From Candidatus Hydrogenedentota bacterium (GTDB taxonomy: Bacteria; Hydrogenedentota; Hydrogenedentia; Hydrogenedentales; CAITNO01): a stretch of DNA of 18,438 bases. Numbering within the stretch: position 1 is the first letter of the stretch; the number at the start of each line of letters is the position of its first letter. The stretch spans positions 1 to 18,438 of the forward strand of contig SLFT01000010.1 of the NCBI GenBank assembly GCA_007124105.1. The letters run 5' to 3'. Below are positions 7,596 through 15,774 of the stretch, in pieces. The notes under the pieces are model-generated. The model had not been told where the DNA came from, ran no database searches, and saw only the letters and a program-made list of their open reading frames with translations. The translations under genes were made by a program, and so were the position numbers.

Positions 7596-7766
7596 ATTGT
7601 TGTCTCCTTGCTGTACTTATAGTGGGTTGCGCTGGACGGTATGTCCTCACAAACTATTCTTACCAGGAATCATAACAAGTGCTGCGGGTGTTAATCATAT
7701 ATGTAGTGGTTATACGAAGCGCAACATTGTGTGATGTTACTCCCCAAGAAGAGAAGGAAACGAACT
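7596..7766. promoter_or_regulatory. Divergent intergenic region between URO-D-like and BLUF genes
   Basis: This region must carry promoters for both divergent genes. A perfect 8-bp inverted repeat, GTTGCGCT (7626-7633) and AGCGCAAC (7718-7725), brackets about 84 bases. It could be a paired operator or chance. I could not identify a convincing -35/-10 pair in either direction. Confidence 0.3.
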
Positions 7767-8195
7767 ATGCATCAGGTAAGGTTGATATACGCCAGCGTGA
7801 TGACGGAAGCCTGTGATACGGAAGCGCTGTTTGAGATTCTCAAGGAATCACGCGCCAATAACGCGGCCAACAAAGTTACAGGCATACTCTGTTACGATCC
7901 CGCCTATTTTCTGCAATGCCTCGAGGGGCCGCGTGAGGCCGTAAACGCGCTTTATGCCGCAATCAACAATGACCCGCGACATAAAAATGTCACACTCCTT
8001 GAATACGCCGACATGGGCGACCGGATATTCGGCGACTGGTCAATGGGTTTCCTGCCCAGCGGCATACTCGAAAAAGACCTGTTGCCAAAATATGCCGACG
8101 GCGGCGCGTTTAACCCCTTTGCGTTAAGCGCAGAGCAGGCCCGGGCGTTTCTTATCGAGGTTGTTGAAACAAAACGCGAAGACATCAAGAAGTAA
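7767..8195 (+). CDS. BLUF-domain blue-light sensor (stand-alone)
   Basis: Flavin-binding photoreceptor of the BLUF family: blue light rearranges the hydrogen bonds between FAD and a Tyr/Gln pair. The 142-residue protein is one BLUF domain (residues 3-95) plus a ~45-residue C-terminal extension. All photochemical residues are present at AppA spacing: Y8 in LIYAS, N32 in SRANN, Q50 in YFLQCLEG, W91 and M93 in FGDWSMGF (AppA Y21, N45, Q63, W104, M106, each offset by 13). There is no EAL, GGDEF or cyclase output domain, so it must act through a partner protein, like the short PixD/Slr1694 type. ATG 7767 follows GAGAAGGAAA; the in-frame ATG 7731 lacks such a site and adds an atypical N-terminus. 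It stands alone, followed by a weak hairpin. No obvious effector gene is adjacent. Confidence 0.92.
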   Translation: MHQVRLIYASVMTEACDTEALFEILKESRANNAANKVTGILCYDPAYFLQCLEGPREAVNALYAAINNDPRHKNVTLLEYADMGDRIFGDWSMGFLPSGILEKDLLPKYADGGAFNPFALSAEQARAFLIEVVETKREDIKK

Positions 8196-8493
8196 CCATG
8201 GCCGCCGCGCAGGGTATCGGCGGCTTGTAATAGACATGCGGGTTGGTTACAATTCACAGGCGTACAGGATCAGGGCGCACGGTTGATATGGCGCAGTCCA
8301 TGATGAAGCAGGAGTGACGCAGCCGCCATGGGAAATATATTTTATGGTTATCTCCCCTGCCCTGTGCGTTTTCAGTATGCGCGCAGCAAACAGCAGCGCT
8401 TTGTTCAGGGAAAAGGATATGCGCGGTGTCCTGTTGTGCGCCTACGCAACGAAGTACACCACAGCGCGTATCCCCAAAATATGAAGGTATGCC
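8196..8493. other. Intergenic region between BLUF gene and glycoside hydrolase
   Basis: No gene is supported here. A hairpin GCCGCCG (8201-8207) / CGGCGGC (8218-8224) with a 10-base loop follows the BLUF stop, a weak terminator because only TTGTAA follows. TTGTAA (8225-8230) and TTACAA (8246-8251) form a further short inverted repeat. The remainder should contain the hydrolase promoter and leader, but I see no clear promoter boxes. Confidence 0.4.
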
Positions 8494-11400
8494 ATGAGTT
8501 TTTATGAAACGTTTAAGAGCCCCGACGCCCGATACCGCGGAAAGCCGTTCTGGTCCTGGAACGGAGAGTTGAAGCCCGACGAAATCCGCAGACAGGTGCG
8601 CATATTCAAGCGCATGGGCATGGGCGGCGCGTTTTTGCATTCGCGGGTGGGCCTGGCCACCGAGTACCTGGGCGAGGCATGGTTCGAAGCGATCCGCGCC
8701 GCTGTGGACGAGTGTCGCCTCGAGGGCATGGAGGCCTGGTTGTACGATGAGGATTGCTGGCCTTCGGGGTATGCGGGGGGCCTGGTCACACAAAACCCTG
8801 AGCATCGCATGCGTTTTCTGGTGATGGAAATTGTCCCCGCCAAAGGATTCAGCTATGAGGAGGAGGATGAGTACCCGGTTTATGAGGCCGATGTAACCGG
8901 CGACAAGGCAAGCAATGTGCAATGGCTGCATCCCGGCCAGAAACCCACGGCGTCCCACGTACTGCTGTTCCACGAGGAGACGCAGCCCTGCACCAATTAT
9001 TACAATGGATTCACCTATCTTGATACGCTGTCGGAAGAAGCTGTTGCCGCGTTCATTGACGCAACCCACGAGCGCTATCGTCGCGAAATAGGCGACGCGT
9101 TCGGCGAGGCTGTTCCCGGCATCTTTACTGACGAACCCAATTTTTGCGCTTTCTATGGCGAACAAGTGCCTCAAGGCCGCAAGGGCATCCCCTATAGTTA
9201 CGTGCCGTGGACCAAGAAATTGCCCGGCGTTTTCGAGACACTGTACAACTATTCCATTCGCAGTTTCTTGCCCGAGTTAATGCTCGAGGTTGACGGGGTG
9301 CGCGTATCGCGGGCGCGACTCGATTTCCGCAACTGCTTGACCCATTTATTTACAACAAACTTTTTCAAACAGATTTACGACTGGTGCGAGCGGCATCATA
9401 TCAAACTGACCGGCCATGTTCTGCTTGAGGACAGGCTTTCCATGCAGACGCTGGTAGTGGGCGCGGCCATGCGCGCTTATGAATATATGCAGGTCCCCGG
9501 TATAGATTTGCTCACCCAATACGCTTACGATTATGACACGCCCAAGCAATGCCAGAGCGTGGCCAATCAGATGGGGCGTCCGTGGATGCTTTCGGAGTTA
9601 TACGGGTGTACCGGCTGGGATTTCAGCTTCGCCGGACACAAGGCCGTGGGCGATTGGCAGACCGCGTTGGGCGTTACCCTGCGCTGCCATCATCTGTCCT
9701 GGTATACCATGAAGGGCGAAGCAAAACGAGACTACCCCGCGTCCATATTCTTCCAGTCGCCCTGGTGGGAGCACTACAAGCATCTGGAAGACTACTATGC
9801 GCGGCTTAATGTAGCCCTGACCCGGGGCCGTTGCGTACAAGATGTTTTGGTGGTGCATCCCATCGAATCCACCTTTGCGCGGTTTCGGCCCCGCATGCTC
9901 GAGCATGACGATCCGCAGAAGTTTATGCTGTTTCATACCAGCGAGGACGTATTGTTCTGCGATGAAGCCCTGATCTCTCTGCGCAATATGCTGCTCGAGA
10001 ATCATTTCGATTTTGCCTATGGCGACGAGGAGATGATGTCCCGTCTCGGGGATGTCGTTGTTGACGATCAGGGGGTACGTCTGCGCCTGGGCGAATGTGA
10101 ATACAAGACGGTGCTTGTGCCGCCTATGGACACCATCCGACAGTCCACCCTCGATTTGTTGATCCGGTTCCGCAAACTGGGCGGTTTAATCGTGTTTGTC
10201 GGCGACTTTGCTGATCATCTGGACGGATGCCCATCGGAAGCGGCGAGCATCCTTGCCCTGCAATGCCTGCGCGCGCCCCTGGAGAAGGAGCCGCTCGGCG
10301 AGATTCTCGAACCCTTCGCCCGGCGCGTGTCCATACAGGACGGCAATGGCGCGCAAATACCCACCGTGCTCTACCAACAGCGCTGTGATGGCGATGCGCA
10401 TATTTTGTTTATGTGCAACACCGATCGCGCCCGTGGGTATGACGCCGTGGAAGTGCGTTTGAAAGCCGACGGCAAGGTAGTGGAACACGACCCGCTTACT
10501 GGCGAACGCCGTCTCATCCCGTCGCGCAAGGCGGGATTCTGGACCGTATTCAACACAGCCCTGGAACCCATCGGCAGCCGTCTGTTTGTTATCGAGCCTT
10601 CGCCCGCCGGCCGCATCCAGCGGGCGGCTGCGCTTACACAAGTTCGAAAACAGAAACTAAGCGATAAGGCGTTGCATGCCGCACAGCGAACAGAGCCAAA
10701 CGTATGTGTCCTCGATTATACCGCATACCGCATTGGTGAAAAGGGCGGGTTTCGCGCGCCCACGGAGATATTGCGTATAGACCGCGCCGTCCGCGACGCC
10801 ATGGGGCTGCCCCGACGCGGCGGTGAAATGATGCAGCCCTGGGCCCAGGAAATTGGTCCAGACGCGCCGAGGCGGCTGGTAACGCTGCGATTTTCCTTTG
10901 ACGCGACCGAGTTGCCCGGCGGGCCGCTATGCCTGGCCCTCGAAACGCCGCGCCGCTATGTGATTACATTGAACGGGCACGAGGTGGCCACGGACGCGGA
11001 AGCGGGCTGGTGGGTGGACCCCGCCATACGTATTATTCCCCTTGACTCGTCGGCGCTGAAAAAGGGGAAGAACGCGCTCGAGGCGACATTGGACTTTCGT
11101 TGCGACGACAACCTCGAGGCCATGTATCTGCTCGGCGAGTTTGGCGTCAAACCCGGCAAAAAAAACTGCGCCATTACGCCACTGCCCACACTGGGCGTCG
11201 GCGACTGGCGTACGCAGGGGCTCCCGTTCTATGGCGGCGCGGTCGTCTACCGTTACAAGACGACATTGACCCCGAAAAAGGGCGAGCGCGTTTTTCTGAG
11301 CGCTCCCGATTTTGAAGGCGCCGCCATACATGTTCTGGTGAACGGCAATGACGCCGGTTATCTGTCCTGGCCGCCTTATGCGCTTGACATCACCAGTCAT

Positions 11401-11607
11401 CTTGGCGAACCGCCCGCTGAAATTACGCTCACCCTGTTCGGGAGTCGTCGCAATTGTTTCGGTCCGTTGCACCAGAAAACGGAAACGCCTCATGCCGTTG
11501 GCCCGGGCAACTTCGTGACCGAAGGCAAGGACTGGACAGACGACTACGCACTGAGGCCTTGCGGCTTACTTGCCCATCCCATACTCAAGGTTATGGCCAG
11601 AAAATAA
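8494..11607 (+). CDS. GH106-like glycoside hydrolase (alpha-L-rhamnosidase-related), cytoplasmic
   Basis: The 1037-residue protein begins with RYRGKPFWSWNGELKPDEIRRQ and continues MGMGGAFLHSRVGL..EYLGEAWFEAIRAAVDEC...MEAWLYDEDCWPSGYAGG, the N-terminal signature of the large family related to GH106 alpha-L-rhamnosidases. Acidic candidates in the catalytic barrel are E86 in YDEDCWPSG, D213/E214 in FTDEPNF, E312/D313 in LLEDRL and E368 in LSELYGCTGWD. The last ~110 residues (FEGAAIHVLVNGNDAGYLSWPPYALDIT) look like a GH2-type beta-sandwich. There is no signal peptide, so it should act on imported oligosaccharides in the cytoplasm. ATG 8494 follows AAGG (8484-8487) by six bases. Together with the isomerase, kinase and aldolase this fits deoxysugar-containing glycan breakdown, but specificity within this family is poorly known. 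Confidence 0.8.
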   Translation: MSFYETFKSPDARYRGKPFWSWNGELKPDEIRRQVRIFKRMGMGGAFLHSRVGLATEYLGEAWFEAIRAAVDECRLEGMEAWLYDEDCWPSGYAGGLVTQNPEHRMRFLVMEIVPAKGFSYEEEDEYPVYEADVTGDKASNVQWLHPGQKPTASHVLLFHEETQPCTNYYNGFTYLDTLSEEAVAAFIDATHERYRREIGDAFGEAVPGIFTDEPNFCAFYGEQVPQGRKGIPYSYVPWTKKLPGVFETLYNYSIRSFLPELMLEVDGVRVSRARLDFRNCLTHLFTTNFFKQIYDWCERHHIKLTGHVLLEDRLSMQTLVVGAAMRAYEYMQVPGIDLLTQYAYDYDTPKQCQSVANQMGRPWMLSELYGCTGWDFSFAGHKAVGDWQTALGVTLRCHHLSWYTMKGEAKRDYPASIFFQSPWWEHYKHLEDYYARLNVALTRGRCVQDVLVVHPIESTFARFRPRMLEHDDPQKFMLFHTSEDVLFCDEALISLRNMLLENHFDFAYGDEEMMSRLGDVVVDDQGVRLRLGECEYKTVLVPPMDTIRQSTLDLLIRFRKLGGLIVFVGDFADHLDGCPSEAASILALQCLRAPLEKEPLGEILEPFARRVSIQDGNGAQIPTVLYQQRCDGDAHILFMCNTDRARGYDAVEVRLKADGKVVEHDPLTGERRLIPSRKAGFWTVFNTALEPIGSRLFVIEPSPAGRIQRAAALTQVRKQKLSDKALHAAQRTEPNVCVLDYTAYRIGEKGGFRAPTEILRIDRAVRDAMGLPRRGGEMMQPWAQEIGPDAPRRLVTLRFSFDATELPGGPLCLALETPRRYVITLNGHEVATDAEAGWWVDPAIRIIPLDSSALKKGKNALEATLDFRCDDNLEAMYLLGEFGVKPGKKNCAITPLPTLGVGDWRTQGLPFYGGAVVYRYKTTLTPKKGERVFLSAPDFEGAAIHVLVNGNDAGYLSWPPYALDITSHLGEPPAEITLTLFGSRRNCFGPLHQKTETPHAVGPGNFVTEGKDWTDDYALRPCGLLAHPILKVMARK

Positions 11608-11836
11608 TCATCCGGGCGCGGTGGATATATGTATACAATTGTGGTGGCGACGCGCTTTGTTTCAGGACAGGCGCGCGCGTCAATCTACAGGAAAAGCAAT
11701 CTATTAGACCTCAAAAGTGAATTGTAGTTGCAGCAGAACGGTTGGTTTCGCTCCGCTTCACCCACCCAATTCACAATTTGATTTAAGAAGACATCATGCT
11801 AGACAGTTACAAAAAAATTCAGAAGGAGAGATTTCG
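11608..11836. other. Intergenic region upstream of the deacetylase gene
   Basis: No gene is supported here. GTGAATTG (11717-11724) and CAATTCAC (11767-11774) form a perfect 8-bp inverted repeat around a 42-base loop containing TTGGTTTCGCTCCGCTTCAC, which itself can fold partly. This may be the remnant of a small palindromic repeat or a leader structure. AAGGAG (11823-11828) is the ribosome binding site of the next gene. Confidence 0.4.
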
Positions 11837-12793
11837 ATGAAGACGCTCGTATTTTTGATTGCATGTGTGTTGTTTGTTTCAAGTTTTGGGACAGCCCTTG
11901 CCGGGGAGGAGACCTATGCCCAACGGCTGGGTTGGGGTCCGGAAGACCGCGTACTGATGATCCACAGCGACGATATAGGCATGTCTTACGCTACCAACGA
12001 GGCGACCATTGAAGCGCTTGAATTCGGCACCGTTAATTCGGTCAGCGTTATGATGCCGACGCCCTGGGTCACGCAGTGGCGCGACTATATGAAGGCGCAT
12101 CCTGATGTGGACACGGGCTTGCACCTGACACTCACCTGCGAATGGCGCTACTACCGCTGGCGGCCTTTGACCCCCGAGTCAGACGCGCCTGGACTGGTGG
12201 ATGCCGACGGGTATATGTGGAGCAGCGTTTCAGAGGTTATAGCCAACGCTGATCCTGCGGAAGTGGAAATGGAAATCCGCGCTCAGATCGCAAAAGCAAG
12301 GCGCATGGGACTGCCCATTACGCATCTTGATTCGCACATGGGCACGTTGTATACCGAACAGTTCATCGAACCGCTTATCAGGGTCGCTATTGAAGAAAAC
12401 ATTCCGGTGATGATGCCTGGCCCCAAAGCGGTGGCGCGGCGGGAACTGCCCTGGGAAGATAAAGCCGCCTTACTCGCGCAACGCGTGTGGGACGCCGGGC
12501 TGCCTGTGGTGGACGATATCCATACGGACAGTTATGGCTGGAAAACGACTGATAAAGTTGCTCATTATGTTGACGCTATCAGGGGGCTGGCGCCGGGGGT
12601 TACGGTCATGATCGTGCATCCCACAAAACCCAGCGAAACCGCCGACGCCATCACCGACAGCCGCGAACACCTCTATGGCGATTACTACGCATTGATAGAC
12701 CCCAAAGTCAAAGCGGCAATTGAAGCGGAAGGCATTATCATGACCACCTGGCGTGAACTGGGAGAACGCCGCGCGGCCCTTTCCGCGCCCTGA
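11837..12793 (+). CDS. Exported YdjC/ChbG-family carbohydrate deacetylase
   Basis: Metal-dependent deacetylase of the YdjC/ChbG/HpnK family, which removes N-acetyl groups from amino-sugar oligosaccharides. The 318-residue protein has a signal peptide (hydrophobic 4-20, cleavage likely after ALA at 22), so it acts outside the cytoplasm. Classic ChbG has no such signal. Metal-binding motifs are MIHSDDIGMS (D45, D46), GLHLTL (H96) and THLDSHMGT (H163, D165, H167). HTDSYGW and VMIVHPTKP follow in family order, ending with TWRELGERR. ATG 11837 is chosen for the AAGGAG eight bases upstream and the fitting signal peptide; the frame is open further upstream to 11717. It follows the GH106-like gene in the same direction with a 229-base gap. 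The substrate is unknown. Confidence 0.88.
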   Translation: MKTLVFLIACVLFVSSFGTALAGEETYAQRLGWGPEDRVLMIHSDDIGMSYATNEATIEALEFGTVNSVSVMMPTPWVTQWRDYMKAHPDVDTGLHLTLTCEWRYYRWRPLTPESDAPGLVDADGYMWSSVSEVIANADPAEVEMEIRAQIAKARRMGLPITHLDSHMGTLYTEQFIEPLIRVAIEENIPVMMPGPKAVARRELPWEDKAALLAQRVWDAGLPVVDDIHTDSYGWKTTDKVAHYVDAIRGLAPGVTVMIVHPTKPSETADAITDSREHLYGDYYALIDPKVKAAIEAEGIIMTTWRELGERRAALSAP

Positions 12794-12938
12794 ACAACAT
12801 ATAGCCCGCATAGGCGGCGATTCGACTGTCCTGAAAATTGCCCGGCACCACGGTTGGCATGAGAGAATAAGCATTCGCCCTTACGCGCTATTGTCAACGT
12901 TTACGGGTAAGGCAGCGCCTCATGAGCAACGGTACGGG

Positions 12939-14771
12939 TTATGGCGTCGGCAGCGCCACGTCGGAAAAGTTGTCCATGGTACGCTTCTCGCGCATTTGTT
13001 GCAATAACGCAAGTGCCGCGTTGCGCGGCATGGATTGTTGTTCCTTCACCGCGTATCGGCGCCATGCCACGGCGGCGGCGTCCTTTTCCTTTTCGCCGAG
13101 AATCCAGATGTTGGGAATCTTACGCGTCACGGCGTTGCGTATTTTCTTGTTGAAACTCTCGCTGCTGTCGTCTATCTCGACACGGAAGAAGTTGTTCCGG
13201 AGCATGGCTGCTGTTTCATTCGCGTATTCGAGAATGGCGGCGTTTACCGGCACAAGCCGTACCTGTACCGGCGCCATCCATGTTGGGAATGCGCCGCCAT
13301 ACAACTCGATGAGGAAAGATATCATCCGTTCATGGGTGCTCAGCGGGGCGCGGTGCAGTATGTAGGGACGCTTACGTTCGCCGTCGGCGTCAACATAGGT
13401 GAGATCAAAGCGATCGGGCATCATAAAATCGAGCTGGCAGGTGGATACGGTTTCCTCGCGTCCCATCAGGTTCTTAACCTGGATATCCACCTTTGGACCA
13501 TAAAAGGCGGCCTCGCCGCTTTCTTCCTCGTATTCGATGCCCAGGCCATCAAGCACGCCGCGCACAATGCTTTCGCTGCGCTCCCAGTCATCGTAACGGT
13601 CTACAAACTTGGCGTTGTCCGTGTCGTGCAGCGACAGGCGCACACGGAAATTGCCCATGCGCAAATGGCCGTAATACATCTGATACATGGCCACCACACC
13701 GCGAAACTCGGATTCCACCTGGTCGGGCGCGCAATAGATATGCGCGTCGTTCATGCACATGGCGCGCACGCGCAACAATCCCGATAGCGAACCGTGTTTC
13801 TCGTAACGGAACACATCGCCATATTCGCACAGGCGTAATGGCAAGTCGCGATAACTGCGCAGGCGCGACGCGTAAATCTTGTGATGGTGCGGACAGCACA
13901 TGGGCCGCAAGTAGTACTCGTCATGTTCATCTATGGGCATGGACGGATACATGCTGTCCTGGTAATAGGGCACATGCCCCGAACGTTCGTACAGCTGTTT
14001 GCGGGTTACCGACGGGGTTGTGACGCGCTGGTAGCCCGCGAGAAACTCGGTCTCGCGCGCCCATTTCTCCAGTTCATCGCGCAATACGGTGCCATTGGGC
14101 ATCCACAGCGGCAGCCCCACGCCGACTTCGCTGTCTTGAATAAACAGGTCCAGTTCCTCGCCCAGTTTGCGATGGTCCCGTTCCATGGCGCGTTTACGCA
14201 TGGCCAGGTATTCCTTCAATTCTGCGCCGGAAGCAAAGGCCAATCCATAAATACGGGTGAGCATGGGACGTTTCTCGTCCCCACGCCAGTAACTGCCTGA
14301 AATCCTGTCAAGCTTGAAACAATTCTTGGGCACGTGCCCCGTGTGCTCCAGGTGGGGCCCTTCGCACATATCCGTGAAGTCCCCGCTTGTGTAGAAGGAC
14401 AGGGTTCCATTAACTGCCTTGCCCTGCTCAATCAATTCCTGCGCATACTCGCGTTTATATACTTCGCCCTGCGCCTCCAGATAGCGCAACGCTTCGTCGC
14501 AGTTCTTTTCCTCGCGGGTGAAGGGCTCACGCGCCTTGATAATGGCGCGCATGGTTTGCTCCACCTGTTCGAGGTCTGCCTCGCCAATGGGATTGTCGCC
14601 AAAATCAAAGTCGTAATAGAACCCATGTTCCACGGGCGGCCCAAAAGCAAGCTTTGCTTCGGGACGCAACAGCCGCACGGCCGCCGCCATGATATGGGCC
14701 AGGGAATGGCGCAACGCGTGCAGCGCCGCATCCTTGTCTTCCACTATGATATCTGTTTCTGTCTTGCTCAT
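12939..14771 (-). CDS. thrS: Threonyl-tRNA synthetase lacking the N-terminal TGS domain
   Basis: Class II aminoacyl-tRNA synthetase charging tRNA-Thr, 610 residues. The editing domain starts almost at once with H22-SLA-H26, and C136-x3-H140 follows (E. coli H73, H77, C182, H186). The catalytic core has zinc-ligand candidates C293 (RPMCCPHH), H344 (NDAHIYC) and H473 (ILHRAPL). The C293-H344 spacing of 51 equals that of E. coli C334-H385. The anticodon-binding domain lies at the end (QVRLVPVN...IPNIWILGEKEKDA). The usual ~60-residue TGS domain is absent, leaving only 18 residues before the editing domain. I searched upstream for it and found none, so this is a genuine short form rather than a wrong start. 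ATG 14771-14769 is preferred over the adjacent TTG; AAGG lies nine bases upstream. Confidence 0.93.
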   Translation of the reverse strand: MSKTETDIIVEDKDAALHALRHSLAHIMAAAVRLLRPEAKLAFGPPVEHGFYYDFDFGDNPIGEADLEQVEQTMRAIIKAREPFTREEKNCDEALRYLEAQGEVYKREYAQELIEQGKAVNGTLSFYTSGDFTDMCEGPHLEHTGHVPKNCFKLDRISGSYWRGDEKRPMLTRIYGLAFASGAELKEYLAMRKRAMERDHRKLGEELDLFIQDSEVGVGLPLWMPNGTVLRDELEKWARETEFLAGYQRVTTPSVTRKQLYERSGHVPYYQDSMYPSMPIDEHDEYYLRPMCCPHHHKIYASRLRSYRDLPLRLCEYGDVFRYEKHGSLSGLLRVRAMCMNDAHIYCAPDQVESEFRGVVAMYQMYYGHLRMGNFRVRLSLHDTDNAKFVDRYDDWERSESIVRGVLDGLGIEYEEESGEAAFYGPKVDIQVKNLMGREETVSTCQLDFMMPDRFDLTYVDADGERKRPYILHRAPLSTHERMISFLIELYGGAFPTWMAPVQVRLVPVNAAILEYANETAAMLRNNFFRVEIDDSSESFNKKIRNAVTRKIPNIWILGEKEKDAAAVAWRRYAVKEQQSMPRNAALALLQQMREKRTMDNFSDVALPTP

Positions 14772-14816
14772 CAATACATGCCTTGTTCTTTGATCGATAC
14801 CCCAGGGATCGGGAAC

Positions 14817-14883
14817 TGTGTACGCTTTAGCGTACCAAGCAACATCAAACGCTCGAACAAATTAGCGTACTGAAACGTACACA
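14817..14883 (-). promoter_or_regulatory. GTAC-rich inverted and direct repeats in the thrS leader
   Basis: TGTGTACG (14817-14824) and CGTACACA (14876-14883) are perfect 8-bp inverted arms. Inside them, TACGCTTTAGCGTA (14821-14834) is a separate local palindrome, and TTAGCGTAC occurs twice (14827-14835 and 14862-14870). These pairings compete with one another, as in attenuator or autoregulatory leaders. They lie 46-115 bases upstream of the thrS start codon. No T-box sequence is present. A protein-binding operator is equally possible. Confidence 0.4.
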
Positions 14884-14984
14884 ACATACGTGCCTTCTTT
14901 ATGTTAATAACAGAAGACGACTCACAATCTACTAACGTGGGCTACGCCCACAACCCAGAGTGTACTGCGTTGAAATGAATTGAA

Positions 14985-15045
14985 GCGCCGCCATGTCCCA
15001 CAATATGGTTTTCACCAAAAGCCAAACAGACAGGACAGACGGCGC
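14985..15045. repeat. Imperfect long inverted repeat
   Basis: GCGCCGCCATGTCC (14985-14998) pairs with GGACAGACGGCGC (15033-15045) with one small internal mismatch, around a 34-base loop. It lies in non-coding DNA far from either flanking gene. It may be a transposable-element end, a small structured RNA or a remnant. Confidence 0.5.
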
Positions 15046-15209
15046 ATGGACATGATAGTAACGCATTTTGAGAACACAGTCAAGCGCGAATGGGCCCAAA
15101 TCGCTGGATAAGAGATTATACAACAGGTGGCGGGGAATGATTTCCCAACGATATACTACATTCAGATTTCGTTGCGGCCTAAAGCGCACGTGATGTTAAC
15201 GCCACATGG

Positions 15210-15237
15210 ATATCAGATTTCAAATATCAGATTTCAA
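15210..15237. repeat. 14-bp tandem duplication
   Basis: ATATCAGATTTCAA is present twice with no gap (15210-15223 and 15224-15237). It is non-coding, and probably slippage or a short target duplication. Confidence 0.7.
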
Positions 15238-15641
15238 TACGCACAGCACACCGCTGTCGCTGATACGTGTTCTTCCCTGATTGCCTGGGTTTCGAGATTG
15301 CGCTATCCACGCAATAACAGTGGCCGGCATTTATCAATATTTCTTATCCACAGCGCAGTCGTTTATTCCAACTCCCTTGATACACCAGGATTCATCGTCA
15401 AATAGAATTTTGTTTGAGCCTACGGAACGACTTGGAGTCCAGTCTTATCGTTTGTTACGGTACAGCAAGAAAAAAAGTGCCGCCACCATTTCCGACGAGG
15501 TCACGAAGCCTGAAGTTCGTTATGTCGCCGCCAATGGCCTGCCACGTTTTGTTTGTCCCGAGGCTTATCTTGCACCCAGAACAGCGAATCAGTCTGCATA
15601 ATAGCAGTATAATGTATATGATGCGTCAGTCCCATATTTTA

Positions 15642-15650
15642 TGGTATACT
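15642..15650 (+). promoter_or_regulatory. Candidate extended -10 promoter for the SUMF1 protein gene
   Basis: TGGTATACT is a good extended -10 element in an AT-rich stretch 125 bases before the start codon. The -35 position (TGCGTC around 15622) is poor, as is often tolerated with an extended -10. The predicted leader contains a UUCG-capped hairpin (15723-15738: GAATCC/GGAGTC). Confidence 0.35.
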
Positions 15651-15774
15651 ATTATCATTAAATCTCGTATTCAAGAAGCTGAGGTGCCGTCTCGGATGAA
15701 GGCCGGGCGGCGCGAACACTGGGAATCCTTCGGGAGTCGTATGAAAAGACCTGGTTGGCGGAAAGGTGGGCCGT

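Larger units (their letters stand above)
14772..15774. other. Gene-poor, AT-richer 1-kb region between thrS and the SUMF1 protein
   Basis: No convincing gene was found on either strand. Open frames such as 15281-15601 (+) show no recognisable motif or good ribosome binding site. The frame from ATG 15046 (MDMIVTHFENTVKREWAQIAG) stops after 21 codons and might be a gene remnant. It holds GTAC-rich repeats near thrS, a GTGGGC/GCCCAC hairpin (14936-14950), a longer imperfect inverted repeat (14985-15045), a 14-bp tandem duplication (15210-15237) and a possible promoter (15642-15650). The lower GC and lack of genes suggest decayed or acquired DNA. Confidence 0.5.

Noticed and set aside
11837..11866. 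Lipobox LIAC at residues 7-10 of the deacetylase
   Set aside because: It is too close to the N-terminus to leave a normal signal peptide; cleavage after ALA at residue 22 fits better.
14772..14940. T-box riboswitch upstream of thrS
   Set aside because: No T-box consensus (TGGNACCGCG) or specifier stem could be found in the leader.
15281..15601. 106-codon open frame in the gene-poor gap
   Set aside because: No family motif, poor ribosome binding site and atypical composition; not supported as a gene.
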